The notes below the pieces were generated by a model, which was given only the letters and a program-made list of their open reading frames with translations, was not told the origin of the DNA and did no database searches. Below, one piece after another: positions 1-7,775 of a stretch of DNA of 34,083 nt. The stretch spans positions 1-34,083 of the forward strand of contig NZ_JBQOUY010000025.1 in NCBI RefSeq assembly GCF_052216985.1, read 5' to 3'. Position 1 is the stretch's first letter, and each line of letters starts with the position of its first letter. Position numbers and translations under genes: made by a program. This DNA is from Acidaminococcus fermentans_A. GTDB lineage: Bacteria > Bacillota > Negativicutes > Acidaminococcales > Acidaminococcaceae.

Positions 1-48
1 CCGTTCTCGGATTTTACTGCTTTCGATGGTGAAATTAAAATAAAAACA

Positions 49-73
49 GACATGAGCAAAAATCGCTCACGTC
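49..73. repeat. Inverted repeat upstream of lysR-type gene
   Basis: Nine-base arms (49-57 and 65-73) pair with one G-U and enclose a 7-base loop. Read on the minus strand the stem is followed by a T-rich stretch (TGTTTTTATTTT), which looks like an intrinsic terminator pointing out of the left edge. No minus-strand gene is seen to feed it, so it may instead be a 5' leader hairpin or a stop for antisense transcription. The rest of positions 1-85 shows no gene. Confidence 0.4.
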
Positions 74-85
74 CGTGTGTGGTAG

Positions 86-1054
86 ATGAATTGGAGCTTA
101 CCCCAACATTTGACAAAGAACCTGAAATATCTGGTGATGCTGGCTGAGGAAAAGAATATCTCCCACGCAGCGGAAAAACTGTACATCACCCAATCGACCT
201 TGAGCACCTTTATCAAGCAGATGGAAACAGAGCTGCACACAAAGCTGTTTGCCCGCAGCTCTCGAGGCATTTCCCCTACCCCTTCTGGCCAGGTCCTGAT
301 CGACCATGCCAAGCGGATGATCCAGGAATTCCAACTAGCCCAAAATGAAATCTCGGATCTGGAAAACCTGCGGACCGGGGAAATCCGCCTGGGCATCAGT
401 ACGTTCAGAGGGACCTATATCCTGCCCCACGTGCTGAAAAGCTTCCATCAGCAGTATCCTGGGATCACCGTCACTATTTCAGAAGCCAATACCATCGATC
501 TGGAGCAGAAAATCATCGATGGCGTATTGGATCTGGCCCTTGTGACCATCCCCTATCAGGTTATCAAAGGCCCTGCTCCCGAACCCTGTATCCGGGACGA
601 GATCAGTCTGGTGACTCTCCCCAATCATCCCATCCTGGAAAGAGCCTTTACGGATCCTGTTACCGACCGACTTTCCATCGACATCAACGAAATCGTCAAA
701 TATCCCGTGATTATGCAACGGACCAATACCGTCTTGGGGAACTTGGCTGGGAGCCTTTTTGCCAAATATGGGATCCGTCCTCATTCCCATCATACCAGTT
801 CCACGCCTTTGATGGCATTTTCCCTAATCCGCAGCGGATTGGGGATCGGTTTTTCCTTTACCTCTACGAAAGCCTATTATCCGGATCTAGTCTATCTGGC
901 TCTGAAACCGGCCGGACTGTATGTAGATCTGACCCTCGTCTATCCCCATCATTACGTTTCCAAAGCCTGTCGGGCTTTGAGCCAGTGCTTTTATGACTAC
1001 GGAAGGAAAAGCCTGGAAAAATACGACACAAAAAGAAAGGCATCCCACCCTTGA
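86..1054 (+). CDS. LysR-family transcriptional regulator
   Basis: A 322-aa protein with the usual LysR layout. A winged helix-turn-helix occupies about residues 9-67 (AEEKNISHAAEKLYITQSTL, then the wing ending RGISPTPSG). A periplasmic-binding-like effector domain follows (about 92-300), with the typical segments GEIRLGIS near its start and VLDLALVTIP in the middle. The gene stands alone on the plus strand and its target is unknown; LysR proteins often control a divergent neighbour, which would lie left of the window. The ATG at 86 has a poor ribosome binding site. An in-frame TTG at 110 would give the short N-terminus more usual in the family, but its GGAG lies 13 bases away. The start is therefore uncertain, while the family call is firm. 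Confidence 0.9.
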   Translation: MNWSLPQHLTKNLKYLVMLAEEKNISHAAEKLYITQSTLSTFIKQMETELHTKLFARSSRGISPTPSGQVLIDHAKRMIQEFQLAQNEISDLENLRTGEIRLGISTFRGTYILPHVLKSFHQQYPGITVTISEANTIDLEQKIIDGVLDLALVTIPYQVIKGPAPEPCIRDEISLVTLPNHPILERAFTDPVTDRLSIDINEIVKYPVIMQRTNTVLGNLAGSLFAKYGIRPHSHHTSSTPLMAFSLIRSGLGIGFSFTSTKAYYPDLVYLALKPAGLYVDLTLVYPHHYVSKACRALSQCFYDYGRKSLEKYDTKRKASHP

Positions 1055-1102
1055 GGAAAGATGCCTGCATATCCAACGCCGTCAAAAATGCTCAAGCATG
1101 AC

Positions 1103-1150
1103 AAAAAGGGGCTGATCAACGTGAATCGTTCTCTCACGTTGATCAGCCCC
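1103..1150 (-). terminator. Intrinsic terminator of the tmRNA gene
   Basis: Perfect 16-bp arms (1108-1123 and 1135-1150) with an 11-base loop. On the minus strand the stem is followed by five T (1103-1107). It lies about 36 bases past the tmRNA 3' end and also faces the end of the convergent LysR gene, for which it lacks a T-tract. Confidence 0.85.
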
Positions 1151-1186
1151 TTCCACCGTGTCTCCACACGAACATATGTTCAAGGC

Positions 1187-1535
1187 TGGTGGAGATGAGG
1201 GGAGTCGAACCCCTGTCCGAAAGCATTGCTATGCGAACTTCTCCGAGCGCAGACTGCATATTTTATTTCGCAGCCCCTTTGCCTGCAGACGGGCCAAGGA
1301 ACATGCTATCTCGATGGGTTTCCCTGCCCTCCTCCGAGAATTGGAAGACAAGTATCCTGCAAGTGTCGTCTATTCTTCTTCAGCAGGAATGAAGAGGAAA
1401 GACGTTAGCAATTTAAGCTGCTAAAGCGTAAGAATCGTCTGCGTTTATAACGCGTTTCCACCGTTTAATGGGGTTGGCGGAATCCCAGCTCGCTTATCGC
1501 ACACCATCTACCCCCGTCGAAACCGGTACATCCCC
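1187..1535 (-). ncRNA. ssrA: tmRNA (transfer-messenger RNA)
   Basis: One-piece tmRNA of about 349 nt that rescues stalled ribosomes with SmpB. The 5' end reads GGGGATGTACCGGTTTCGAC, the hallmark of bacterial tmRNA, and the 3' end is a T-arm with GGTTCGACTCCC followed by the acceptor strand and an encoded CCA at 1187-1189. GGGGATG (1529-1535) pairs with CATCTCC next to the CCA, giving a 7-bp acceptor stem with one G-U. The tag frame lies at 1413-1442 and ends in ADDSYALAA followed by TAA; an AAC codon (1443-1445) just upstream may also belong to the tag. The exact resume codon is inferred, not certain. Confidence 0.96.
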
Positions 1536-1555
1536 GGGTTTGATGTGTATATAAT

Positions 1556-1585
1556 ATTATAGCACCGAAAAAGTTGAATCGTCAA
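1556..1585 (-). promoter_or_regulatory. Promoter of ssrA
   Basis: A -35 TTGACG (1580-1585) and a perfect -10 TATAAT (1556-1561) with an 18-base spacer. Transcription should begin near 1549, about 14 bases before the mature 5' end, which fits later trimming of a tmRNA precursor. No clear terminator is seen for the dapA operon in the roughly 70 bases between this promoter and the dapA stop. Confidence 0.8.
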
Positions 1586-1658
1586 TGGGAAGGAGAAACA
1601 AGGTGTGAAAAGGGGGGCTGCTTAGCCGAACAAAACTGACGTCTGACATGAGCCGCTC

Positions 1659-2558
1659 TTACTCCAGCAGTCCGCTTTCTTTCCAGACGCGGGTCACTTT
1701 TTCTCTTTCTTCATCGGTCATGGGACACAGGGGTAGCCGATAGGGGCCGGCGTTGAAGGGAGTCATCCGGGTGACGGCTTCCTTGATGGGGATGGGGTTG
1801 CTCACCAGGAACATGCTCCGAGCCTGGGGCACCATCACCTTGTTCAGGTCCCGGGCTTTTTGGACTTCGCCCCGTTCGTAGCTCTGCATCAGGTCCTGGA
1901 GGATCTGGCCGTTCACATTGCTGAGCACGGAGATCAGCCCCACAGCGCCTACACTCATAAAGGGCAGGATCAGGCCGTCGTCGCCACTGTAGATGGAGAA
2001 GTCCTCCGGCACCAGGCGGTACAGCTCTGCGGTCTGGGCCACATTGCCGGCTGCTTCCTTGATGGCCACGATGTTCTTGCAGTCCCGGGCCAGCCGGGCG
2101 ATGGTAGCCGGCTGGATGTTGCTGCCAGTCCGCCCCGGCACGTTGTAGATCACGATGGGCAGGCGAGTGTTTTCGGCGATGGTCTTATAGTGGCGGTAAT
2201 ACCCTTCCTGAGAAGGTTTGTTGTAATAGGGCCCTACCACCAGGACACCGTCGGCGCCCACTTTTTCGGCCAGCTTGTTCATTTCCAGCACATCGGCCGT
2301 ATTGTTGGATCCGGTGCCAACGATTACCGGACCTCTGCCATTGACTTTGGCGATGACTTTTGTGAAGAGTTCTTCTTTTTCTGCGTAGGTCATGGTGGGG
2401 GCTTCGCCGCTGGTCCCGCTGACCAGGATGGCGTCGGAGCCGTGATCCAGCAGCCAGGAGGCGAATTCTGCCGTCCCGTCCGCATTCAGGGATCCGTCTT
2501 CATGGAAGAAGGTCACCATGGCTGTAATGAGTCTTCCGAAATAAGGTTTCTTGTTCAT
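1659..2558 (-). CDS. dapA: 4-hydroxy-tetrahydrodipicolinate synthase
   Basis: A 299-aa class I aldolase that condenses pyruvate with aspartate semialdehyde, the first committed step of the diaminopimelate/lysine branch. Family marks are LITAMVTFF at the N-terminus, GTSGEAPTMT, VVGPYYNKPSQEGYYRHY, the tyrosine segment VIYNVPGRTG, and the Schiff-base lysine in IVAIKEAAG. The start at 2558 is preceded by AAGGTGG at 5 bases; a further in-frame ATG upstream would run into the aspartokinase gene. It is the last gene of the operon, 13 bases after the aspartokinase stop, and is expected to be controlled by the lysine riboswitch upstream of dapB. Confidence 0.95.
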   Translation of the reverse strand: MNKKPYFGRLITAMVTFFHEDGSLNADGTAEFASWLLDHGSDAILVSGTSGEAPTMTYAEKEELFTKVIAKVNGRGPVIVGTGSNNTADVLEMNKLAEKVGADGVLVVGPYYNKPSQEGYYRHYKTIAENTRLPIVIYNVPGRTGSNIQPATIARLARDCKNIVAIKEAAGNVAQTAELYRLVPEDFSIYSGDDGLILPFMSVGAVGLISVLSNVNGQILQDLMQSYERGEVQKARDLNKVMVPQARSMFLVSNPIPIKEAVTRMTPFNAGPYRLPLCPMTDEEREKVTRVWKESGLLE

Positions 2559-2571
2559 GCTAACCACCTTT

Positions 2572-3783
2572 TTACGATTGGAAAGCAGCGTGCAGGGCAT
2601 TGACTGCTTCTTTTACCTGTTCTTCCCGTACGATGGCGGAAATCAGGTTGTCAGAATCTGTTGTTTGCAGGATCTCGATGCCGGCTTTCGCCAAGGCATT
2701 AATGAAACGGGCCATGATGCCAGGGACACCGCCCATATGGGAACCCACCACGGTGACCTTGGCACAGTTTTCCACTTTGGTGTACACGCAGTGTTCTGCC
2801 TGCAGGACTTTTTCCGCATCCGCCGTAGCGGCACTGTAGACAGCGAACATCAGGGAATGGGGCTGGAGGCTCATGGTACCGATGCTGACGCCATTCTTGG
2901 CCAGGGTATCGAAAAGGTCCGCTCCATTCTTACTTTCCAGGTTTACCGAGAAGAAGGCGATGTTTCCTTTGCTGGCCACCCCACAGGCATGGTTCTGTTC
3001 CAGGGAATCGGTCTCTTCCATTTCCTTAGGCTGATCGTCTTTGCTGATCAGGGTCCCAGGGGCTTCGGAGAAGGTGCTCTTCACTACCATGGGGACGCCG
3101 TAGCGCATGACAATCTCCACCGCCCGGGGATGGATGACCTTGGCGCCCTGATGGGCCATTTCCCGGATTTCATCATAGGAAATCTGCTTGATGATGTGGG
3201 CATCTTTCACGATCCGGGGATCGGCGGTCATGACCCCGTCCACGTCCGTGTAGATTTCCACTTTGTCCGCATGGACAGCTACACCGAAGGCAGCAGCGGA
3301 GGTATCGCTGCCTCCCCGGCCCAGGGTAGTCACGTTCTTATGGTCAGCCGTCACCCCCTGGAAGCCGCAGACCACAGGGATGATCCCCTGTTCCACCAGT
3401 TCCAGCAGATTGTCCGGTTCCACGGTGCGGATCTTGGCATTGCCGTATTCTTCATCGGTGATCATGCCGGACTGGCCCCCGGTAAGGGCTTTGGCTTTCA
3501 GGCCGTGTTCCTGCAGGGTGGAAGCCATGACCGTGGAAGAAATGATTTCTCCGCAGGCCATCAAGAGATCCAATTCATGGGGAGCTGGGTTGGGATTCAC
3601 GCTTTTCAGCATATCGATCATGGTATCTGTAGCAAAGGGATCCCCTCTCCGGCCCATGGCAGAGACAACCACGATAGGGGCATACCCCTGATCGATGGCT
3701 TCCTGGACTTTACCTACCACTTTTTCCCGGGATACGGGCGTTGCTACGGACGTTCCTCCGAACTTTTGTACAATGATTTTCAT
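2572..3783 (-). CDS. dapG: Aspartate kinase, DapG type
   Basis: A 403-aa monofunctional aspartokinase that phosphorylates aspartate at the entry to the aspartate family pathway. The N-terminus carries KFGGTSV, followed by VVVVSAMGRRGDP, GFQGVT, the LGRGGSDTSA loop and DGVMTADPR. Two ACT-type regulatory segments follow from about residue 265. Length and sequence are closest, from memory, to Bacillus subtilis DapG (404 aa, inhibited by diaminopimelate), which also sits in an asd-dapG-dapA operon. Here the whole operon lies behind a lysine riboswitch, so lysine would act on transcription. Which metabolite inhibits the enzyme cannot be read from the sequence; lysC would be an equally common label. 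Confidence 0.94.
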   Translation of the reverse strand: MKIIVQKFGGTSVATPVSREKVVGKVQEAIDQGYAPIVVVSAMGRRGDPFATDTMIDMLKSVNPNPAPHELDLLMACGEIISSTVMASTLQEHGLKAKALTGGQSGMITDEEYGNAKIRTVEPDNLLELVEQGIIPVVCGFQGVTADHKNVTTLGRGGSDTSAAAFGVAVHADKVEIYTDVDGVMTADPRIVKDAHIIKQISYDEIREMAHQGAKVIHPRAVEIVMRYGVPMVVKSTFSEAPGTLISKDDQPKEMEETDSLEQNHACGVASKGNIAFFSVNLESKNGADLFDTLAKNGVSIGTMSLQPHSLMFAVYSAATADAEKVLQAEHCVYTKVENCAKVTVVGSHMGGVPGIMARFINALAKAGIEILQTTDSDNLISAIVREEQVKEAVNALHAAFQS

Positions 3784-3828
3784 ATTAACCTCAGGCTCCC
3801 CTCAAAATTCTCGTCGTTCTTCTCTTTC

Positions 3829-4860
3829 TTACAGCCAGCCGTTCTTCACCATGGTTTCTGCAATCTGCAGGGTGTTCAGGGCGGCCCCTTTGCGGATCTG
3901 ATCCCCTACGCACCAGAAATTGAAGCTGTTGGCAGCGGATTCGTCCCGTCTCAGACGGCCTACATACACATCGTTCTTGCCGGAAGTGTACAGGGGCATA
4001 GGATAGATCTGCTGGGAAGGATCGTCCTGGAGCACCACGCCAGGGAAGTTGGCCAGGGCCTTGCGGATGTCTTCCAGCTCCACATCATGTTCCAGTTCCA
4101 CGTTGACCGATTCACTGTGGCTCCGGTAAACCGGCACCCGGACGGTGGTAGCAGTGACCCGCAGGTCCGGATCGGAGAAGATCTTCTTGGTTTCGTTGAC
4201 CATCTTCATTTCTTCTTTGGTATACAGGTTATCCAGGAAGATATCGATCTGGGGCACCAGGTTCAGAGCCAGAGGGAAATGCTTTTCTGCACTGGCGCTG
4301 GGGAAGATCTTGGCGGTCATTTCTTCGCCCCGGGCGGCTTGTTTGATCTGGTTTTCCAGTTCGTCCAGCCCGTCTTTGCCGGCGCCGGAAGCTGCCTGAT
4401 ACGTGGAGACGATGATCCGTTTGATCCGGGCCAAGTCGTAGATGGGTTTCAGGGCCATCACCATGATGATGGTGGAGCAGTTGGGGTTGGCGATGATCCC
4501 GTGATGTTTGGTGATATCCTGGGGGTTCACTTCCGGGACAATCAGGGGCACATCCGGATCCATCCGGTAGGTGCTGGAGTTGTCGATGACCACGGCACCG
4601 GCCTTCACAGCAATAGGAGCGAAGGTCTTGGAGATGCTGCCGCCGGCGAACAGGGCCACATCCACTCCATTGAAGGAATCGGCTTTGGCTTCTTCCACTT
4701 TATAGGTCTTGCCCCGGACGGTGAGTTCCTTGCCAGCACTGCGAGCAGAAGCCAGCAGCTTCAGGTTCTTGAAGGGGAAATCCCGTTCGTTCAGCAGATT
4801 AATGAATTCTTGTCCCACGGCGCCTGTAGCACCCAGAATTGCCAAATTGTATTCTTTCAT
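3829..4860 (-). CDS. asd: Aspartate-semialdehyde dehydrogenase
   Basis: A 343-aa enzyme that reduces aspartyl phosphate to aspartate semialdehyde with NADPH. The N-terminal nucleotide-binding motif is LAILGATGAVGQEF, the catalytic cysteine sits in ANPNCSTIIMVMAL, and the substrate-binding stretch includes VSTYQAASGAG. The active-site histidine region is RVPVYRSHSESVNVEL. The ATG at 4860 is preceded by AAGGAGACGAGGACA, a plausible ribosome binding site. It lies 26 bases downstream of dapB and 45 bases upstream of the aspartokinase gene, in one operon. Confidence 0.95.
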   Translation of the reverse strand: MKEYNLAILGATGAVGQEFINLLNERDFPFKNLKLLASARSAGKELTVRGKTYKVEEAKADSFNGVDVALFAGGSISKTFAPIAVKAGAVVIDNSSTYRMDPDVPLIVPEVNPQDITKHHGIIANPNCSTIIMVMALKPIYDLARIKRIIVSTYQAASGAGKDGLDELENQIKQAARGEEMTAKIFPSASAEKHFPLALNLVPQIDIFLDNLYTKEEMKMVNETKKIFSDPDLRVTATTVRVPVYRSHSESVNVELEHDVELEDIRKALANFPGVVLQDDPSQQIYPMPLYTSGKNDVYVGRLRRDESAANSFNFWCVGDQIRKGAALNTLQIAETMVKNGWL

Positions 4861-4886
4861 TGTCCTCGTCTCCTTTTTTCGGCTCG

Positions 4887-5660
4887 TCAGTCCAAAATCT
4901 GATCCAGTCCGTATACCAGGCCTTTGCGTTTTACCATGGTCCGGCAGCCCCGCATCACTCCGGGCATGTAGCATTCCCGGCTCACCGGATCATTGCGCAC
5001 GGTGAGGGTCTCGCCCATGCTGCCGAAGATGATTTCCTGGCTGGCCACGAATCCAGGCAGCCGCACGCTGTGGATCCGCATCCCTTCATATTCGCTGCCT
5101 CTGGCATGGGGCAGTTTCTCTTCTTCATCCGGGTTCCCCTGCTGGACGAAGCCACCCCGGACTTCCGCTAGTTTCTGGGCGGTGAGGATGGCCGTACCGC
5201 TGGGGGCATCCAGTTTTTTGTCATGATGCATCTCGATGATTTCTACCTGGGGGAAGTATTTGGCCACTTCGGCAGCAATCTTCATCATTAGGACAGCTCC
5301 CATGGAGAAGTTGGGGCATACCAGGACACCCACATTATTCTTTTCCGCAAGGCCCTTCAGTTCGTCCAGGTTCTCTTGGGTGAAACCGGTGGTCCCTACT
5401 ACGGCATTGACGCCAGCGTTCAGGATGGTTCGCAGATTCCCCATGACCACGTCCGGCCGGGTGAAATCCACCACCACATCAGGCTTCCGGGTTTCCAGGG
5501 CCTGGGCCAGGTCCGTATCTACCGGACAGCCTTCCACGGTTTTGTCTTTGCCGAATACATCCACGGCGCCTACCAGTTCCATATCCTCCTGCTGCAGGAT
5601 GGTCTGCACCACGGTATGCCCCATTCTGCCCAGGGCACCGTTTACCATTACTCTGATCAT
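4887..5660 (-). CDS. dapB: 4-hydroxy-tetrahydrodipicolinate reductase
   Basis: A 257-aa NAD(P)H-dependent reductase acting directly after DapA. It has the Rossmann motif VNGALGRMGHTV, VVDFTRPDV, VVGTTGFT, PNFSMGAVLM, the catalytic EIIEMHHDKKLDAPSGTA segment and the C-terminal RNDPVSRECYMPG. The start at 5660 (MIRVMVNG) fits the family. A GGAG lies 3 bases before it and a stronger AAAGGAG lies 11 bases before it; the in-frame ATG at 5669 is possible but too close to that site. The frame stays open through the leader to 5801, but that region is riboswitch RNA. First gene of the dapB-asd-dapG-dapA operon. Confidence 0.94.
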   Translation of the reverse strand: MIRVMVNGALGRMGHTVVQTILQQEDMELVGAVDVFGKDKTVEGCPVDTDLAQALETRKPDVVVDFTRPDVVMGNLRTILNAGVNAVVGTTGFTQENLDELKGLAEKNNVGVLVCPNFSMGAVLMMKIAAEVAKYFPQVEIIEMHHDKKLDAPSGTAILTAQKLAEVRGGFVQQGNPDEEEKLPHARGSEYEGMRIHSVRLPGFVASQEIIFGSMGETLTVRNDPVSRECYMPGVMRGCRTMVKRKGLVYGLDQILD

Positions 5661-5695
5661 TTTCTCCATCTCTCCTTTGATTTCCTTTGGGAGAC

Positions 5696-5733
5696 AAAAA
5701 AAGCAGGTCATTGAGGTGAGCCCAATGACCTGC
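5696..5733 (-). terminator. Riboswitch-controlled terminator before dapB
   Basis: Perfect 11-bp stem (5703-5713 with 5723-5733), 9-base loop, and seven T on the minus strand (5696-5702). It lies about 50 bases past the lysine aptamer and 36 bases before dapB, so it is the expected expression platform: lysine bound, transcript ends; lysine absent, transcription continues. Confidence 0.92.
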
Positions 5734-5784
5734 AACAAAAGAAGCCGCTCCTGCTCCCGCAGGGGACTTGGTTCCGTTCCCATT

Positions 5785-5935
5785 GATAGCTCTCCACCCA
5801 AAGGCGACAGTCTGCAGGTTGTTCACCTGCATCCCAGCATAAGCGCGCACCCGCAGCTCTGCTTCGGCGGTTCCCCTTTCGTTCCCTTCCTCGGTGTCCC
5901 TCCGGGAATTACTGATGTTTTCCGCGCCTCTATCT
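5785..5935 (-). promoter_or_regulatory. Lysine riboswitch (L-box) aptamer
   Basis: Several conserved pieces of the lysine aptamer appear in order on the minus strand: GATAGAGGCGC at the 5' side, AGTAA, GAAAGGGGAACCGCCGAAG, a GCTGGG segment, and GGTGGAGAGCTATC at the 3' side. The closing helix pairs GATAG with CTATC. About 150 nt long, it is followed by a terminator and then dapB. It should make the whole dapB-asd-dapG-dapA operon lysine-repressed. In Bacillus subtilis this riboswitch class controls lysC, so placement at a dapB-led operon is a useful local detail. Confidence 0.93.
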
Positions 5936-5955
5936 TTTTGTTCAATTATGGTTAC

Positions 5956-5984
5956 AGTATAGGAGTTTCTGCCTATCTTGTCAA
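5956..5984 (-). promoter_or_regulatory. Promoter of the lysine operon
   Basis: A perfect -35 TTGACA (5979-5984), a 17-base spacer and a -10 TATACT (5956-5961). Start of transcription is expected near 5949, about 14 bases before the riboswitch aptamer. Confidence 0.9.
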
Positions 5985-6013
5985 CCTTTATTCCAATGCC
6001 TTTTGAAATTTTT

Positions 6014-6457
6014 TCAATCACGGAGACTTTTCCGCAGCTCTGCCTGGGTCCGGCTGAAGAAATTTGTTAATTCTTTTACAAATTGCTGGGAATACACCGT
6101 GCTGTCAATGGTGCTCCGCTTGGCGAAGATGGCTTTTTGCTGGGCCAGTCCTTGGCCCTCGTAGCTGTGGAGAGCTTCCATCATCCCTTCATAGGTGGCC
6201 CCATAGCTGTAATCCGGGGTGCTTTCCATCTGCCGGCCCAAGGCCAGGTAGAAATCATTCCATTCTTCCGGGGTCAGCTTTTTCTGGAGAGCTGCCATAC
6301 AGCCCCGGATCAGATGGGCCTTCAGATAGATGTATTCCCGCAGGGCCGTTTCCCGCTGTTCCGGGAACAGTTTGAACCATTCATAGAGCTGGTAGCCACC
6401 CCAGTCCCCCATGGTATCCACGGTACTGATCATTTTTTTCCATTTGTTTTCCGTCAT
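6014..6457 (-). CDS. Hypothetical protein, helical, 147 aa
   Basis: Not recognised. A soluble, mostly helical protein rich in aromatic and charged residues, with segments such as YQLYEWFKLFPEQRETALRE and a C-terminal FVKELTNFFSRTQAELRK. No signal peptide, membrane segment or metal-binding cluster is seen. The start chosen (MTENKWKK, 6457) has GAGG nine bases upstream. Extending the frame upstream would overlap the dUTPase gene. It begins 10 bases after dut, so the two are probably cotranscribed, and it ends about 30 bases before the lysine-operon -35 box. No function is proposed. Confidence 0.75.
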   Translation of the reverse strand: MTENKWKKMISTVDTMGDWGGYQLYEWFKLFPEQRETALREYIYLKAHLIRGCMAALQKKLTPEEWNDFYLALGRQMESTPDYSYGATYEGMMEALHSYEGQGLAQQKAIFAKRSTIDSTVYSQQFVKELTNFFSRTQAELRKSLRD

Positions 6458-6467
6458 ATGAAATGCC

Positions 6468-6920
6468 TCATTTCGTGGTGCTGCCGAAACCGCCGCTCCG
6501 TTCCTGTTTGGGAGCTTTGGCGTCGTCATCGGCCAGCAGATAGGTATAAAAGATCCCCTGGGCCACCCGTTCCCCTTTTTCCAGGGTCACAGGTGCATCT
6601 CCGTCATTGGCCAGGGCCAGCAGCAGATGGCCTTCATTGTCGGGATTGTTGTAGTAATCTGCATCCACGATGCCCTCGTTGTTCACCAGGCGCAGATGGC
6701 GCTTCACTGCCATGCTGGAGCGGATATGGATGCCCAGGTATTCATTGTCCTGCATATAGGCCTTCACTCCGGTGGGGACCATTTTTTGGCTGTGGGCCGG
6801 GAGAATCACTGTTTCTGGCAGGTAGATGTCGTACCCGGCGCTCCGGGCGGTCTGCCGGCTGGGAAGGGGGAACTCTACGTTCTTATAGGAAGTAATTTTT
6901 TCAAAACCACGGATTTTCAT
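6468..6920 (-). CDS. dut: dUTP diphosphatase
   Basis: A 150-aa trimeric-type dUTPase that hydrolyses dUTP to dUMP and pyrophosphate, keeping uracil out of DNA and feeding dTMP synthesis. The five family motifs appear in order: AGYDIYLP (1), RSSMAVK (2), GIVDADYYNN with the catalytic Asp and Tyr (3), RVAQGIF (4) and the C-terminal RSGGFGST (5). Motif 2 reads RSSMAVK where the usual form is RSSxG, a mild departure. Its ATG overlaps the stop of the preceding exported-protein gene by four bases (ATGA), pointing to translational coupling. Confidence 0.93.
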   Translation of the reverse strand: MKIRGFEKITSYKNVEFPLPSRQTARSAGYDIYLPETVILPAHSQKMVPTGVKAYMQDNEYLGIHIRSSMAVKRHLRLVNNEGIVDADYYNNPDNEGHLLLALANDGDAPVTLEKGERVAQGIFYTYLLADDDAKAPKQERSGGFGSTTK

Positions 6921-7393
6921 TTTTTGGCAGGCTCCTTTGTCTTTTCCATGCCCCAGGCCTGGATTTCTTTTTCCAAGGCAGCTACAAAGGTCTTGGGGGG
7001 AATGGGGCTGAATCCCTCTTTGATCTTTTTCTTTTCCAGGCTCTTCCCTTTCCGGGTCAGCACCTGAATCTGGTGGATCCGGTAGGTATGGTCTTTTTCA
7101 TTGATTTCGACCGTCATGAGGCATTCTTTGGCCGAATCGGACTCTTTCAGCTCTTTTTCATACAGATGGTCCAGCAAGCGGATAAAAGAAGGGCTTTTCA
7201 GTACCGCCCGGGCAGAAGCCTGGGTCAGGGACAGATCCCGGGAATCCTGCCGGAACGAGGACAGATCCGTATAATAGGCTCCGGAAGGGTTTTCTCCCAG
7301 GAGACTCCATTCGGTGGGTTTGGCAGCCAGGGCGTTTCCCCCGCTCCATAGGGTGAAGCAGGAAAAAACCAAGGCCAGCAGTTGTTTTTTCAT
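6917..7393 (-). CDS. Exported protein of unknown function, 158 aa
   Basis: The first 23 residues form a clear Sec signal peptide (MKKQ, a hydrophobic core, cleavage near NALA-AKP). The mature part opens with WSLLGENPSGAYYTDLSSF, a tryptophan/tyrosine pattern like that of small surface-adhesin-E-type domains; this likeness is weak. A lysine-rich C-terminus (EKTKEPAKK) follows. There is no lipobox. The ATG has AAGGAG at a good distance and a promoter just upstream. It overlaps dut by four bases, but a shared function is not implied. Confidence 0.8.
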   Translation of the reverse strand: MKKQLLALVFSCFTLWSGGNALAAKPTEWSLLGENPSGAYYTDLSSFRQDSRDLSLTQASARAVLKSPSFIRLLDHLYEKELKESDSAKECLMTVEINEKDHTYRIHQIQVLTRKGKSLEKKKIKEGFSPIPPKTFVAALEKEIQAWGMEKTKEPAKK

Positions 7394-7425
7394 AGGCCCA
7401 CTCCTTCACATTTTTTCGTCCCTTC

Positions 7426-7454
7426 ATCTTATAAAATCCCCTGGGAGAAGTCAA
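7426..7454 (-). promoter_or_regulatory. Promoter for the exported-protein/dut genes
   Basis: A -35 TTGACT (7449-7454), 17-base spacer and -10 TAAGAT (7426-7431), placed between the stop of the 89-aa gene and the start of the exported-protein gene. It suggests a separate transcription unit for the exported protein, dut and the 147-aa gene. Confidence 0.65.
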
Positions 7455-7461
7455 GGGTCCA

Positions 7462-7731
7462 TCACTGGCTTCTTTTTTTCAAGATGGCCAGGGCTTGTTC
7501 CAGATATCTTTCCTCCACATCGATATAATACAGATCCCTGTCGATCTTTCCCCGGGGGCCGAAATCCCGGATATCCAATTTGGCCCCGCAGCCGCAGGCA
7601 GGCGCCTCACTGGGCAGAGAAGTGGAAGAAAAAGGGATGCCGGCTGCTTTCAAGGCGGCTTTGGCCTGCTGCCAATCTTTTTGGCAGCCCTTTTCTTTGT
7701 AGACAGTGATTTTCTTTGAAAAAAAGCCCAT
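7462..7731 (-). CDS. Hypothetical protein, 89 aa
   Basis: Not recognised by function. A small soluble protein beginning MGFFSKKITVYKEKG, with an ACGCGAKLDI segment whose two cysteines could bind metal or form a disulfide, and DRDLYYIDVEERYLEQALAIL near the end, similar in flavour to small DUF2007-like signal-transducing domains. The start at 7731 is well supported by AAAGGAGG six bases upstream. It follows the TenI-like gene by 44 bases. Confidence 0.75.
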   Translation of the reverse strand: MGFFSKKITVYKEKGCQKDWQQAKAALKAAGIPFSSTSLPSEAPACGCGAKLDIRDFGPRGKIDRDLYYIDVEERYLEQALAILKKRSQ

Positions 7732-7775
7732 ATCTTGCCTCCTTTTCCATCTATCATTACTTGGGACGCGTCTTC

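Noticed and set aside
1158..1424. Open frames across the tmRNA gene
   Set aside because: They cover structured tmRNA sequence and have no ribosome site or protein family match.
2551..4902. A 783-codon open frame on the plus strand
   Set aside because: It is antisense to dapA, dapG and asd, which have full family motifs; the frame is a side effect of high GC codon bias.
5661..5801. N-terminal extension of DapB
   Set aside because: The open frame runs through the terminator and into the end of the lysine aptamer; the family N-terminus begins at 5660.
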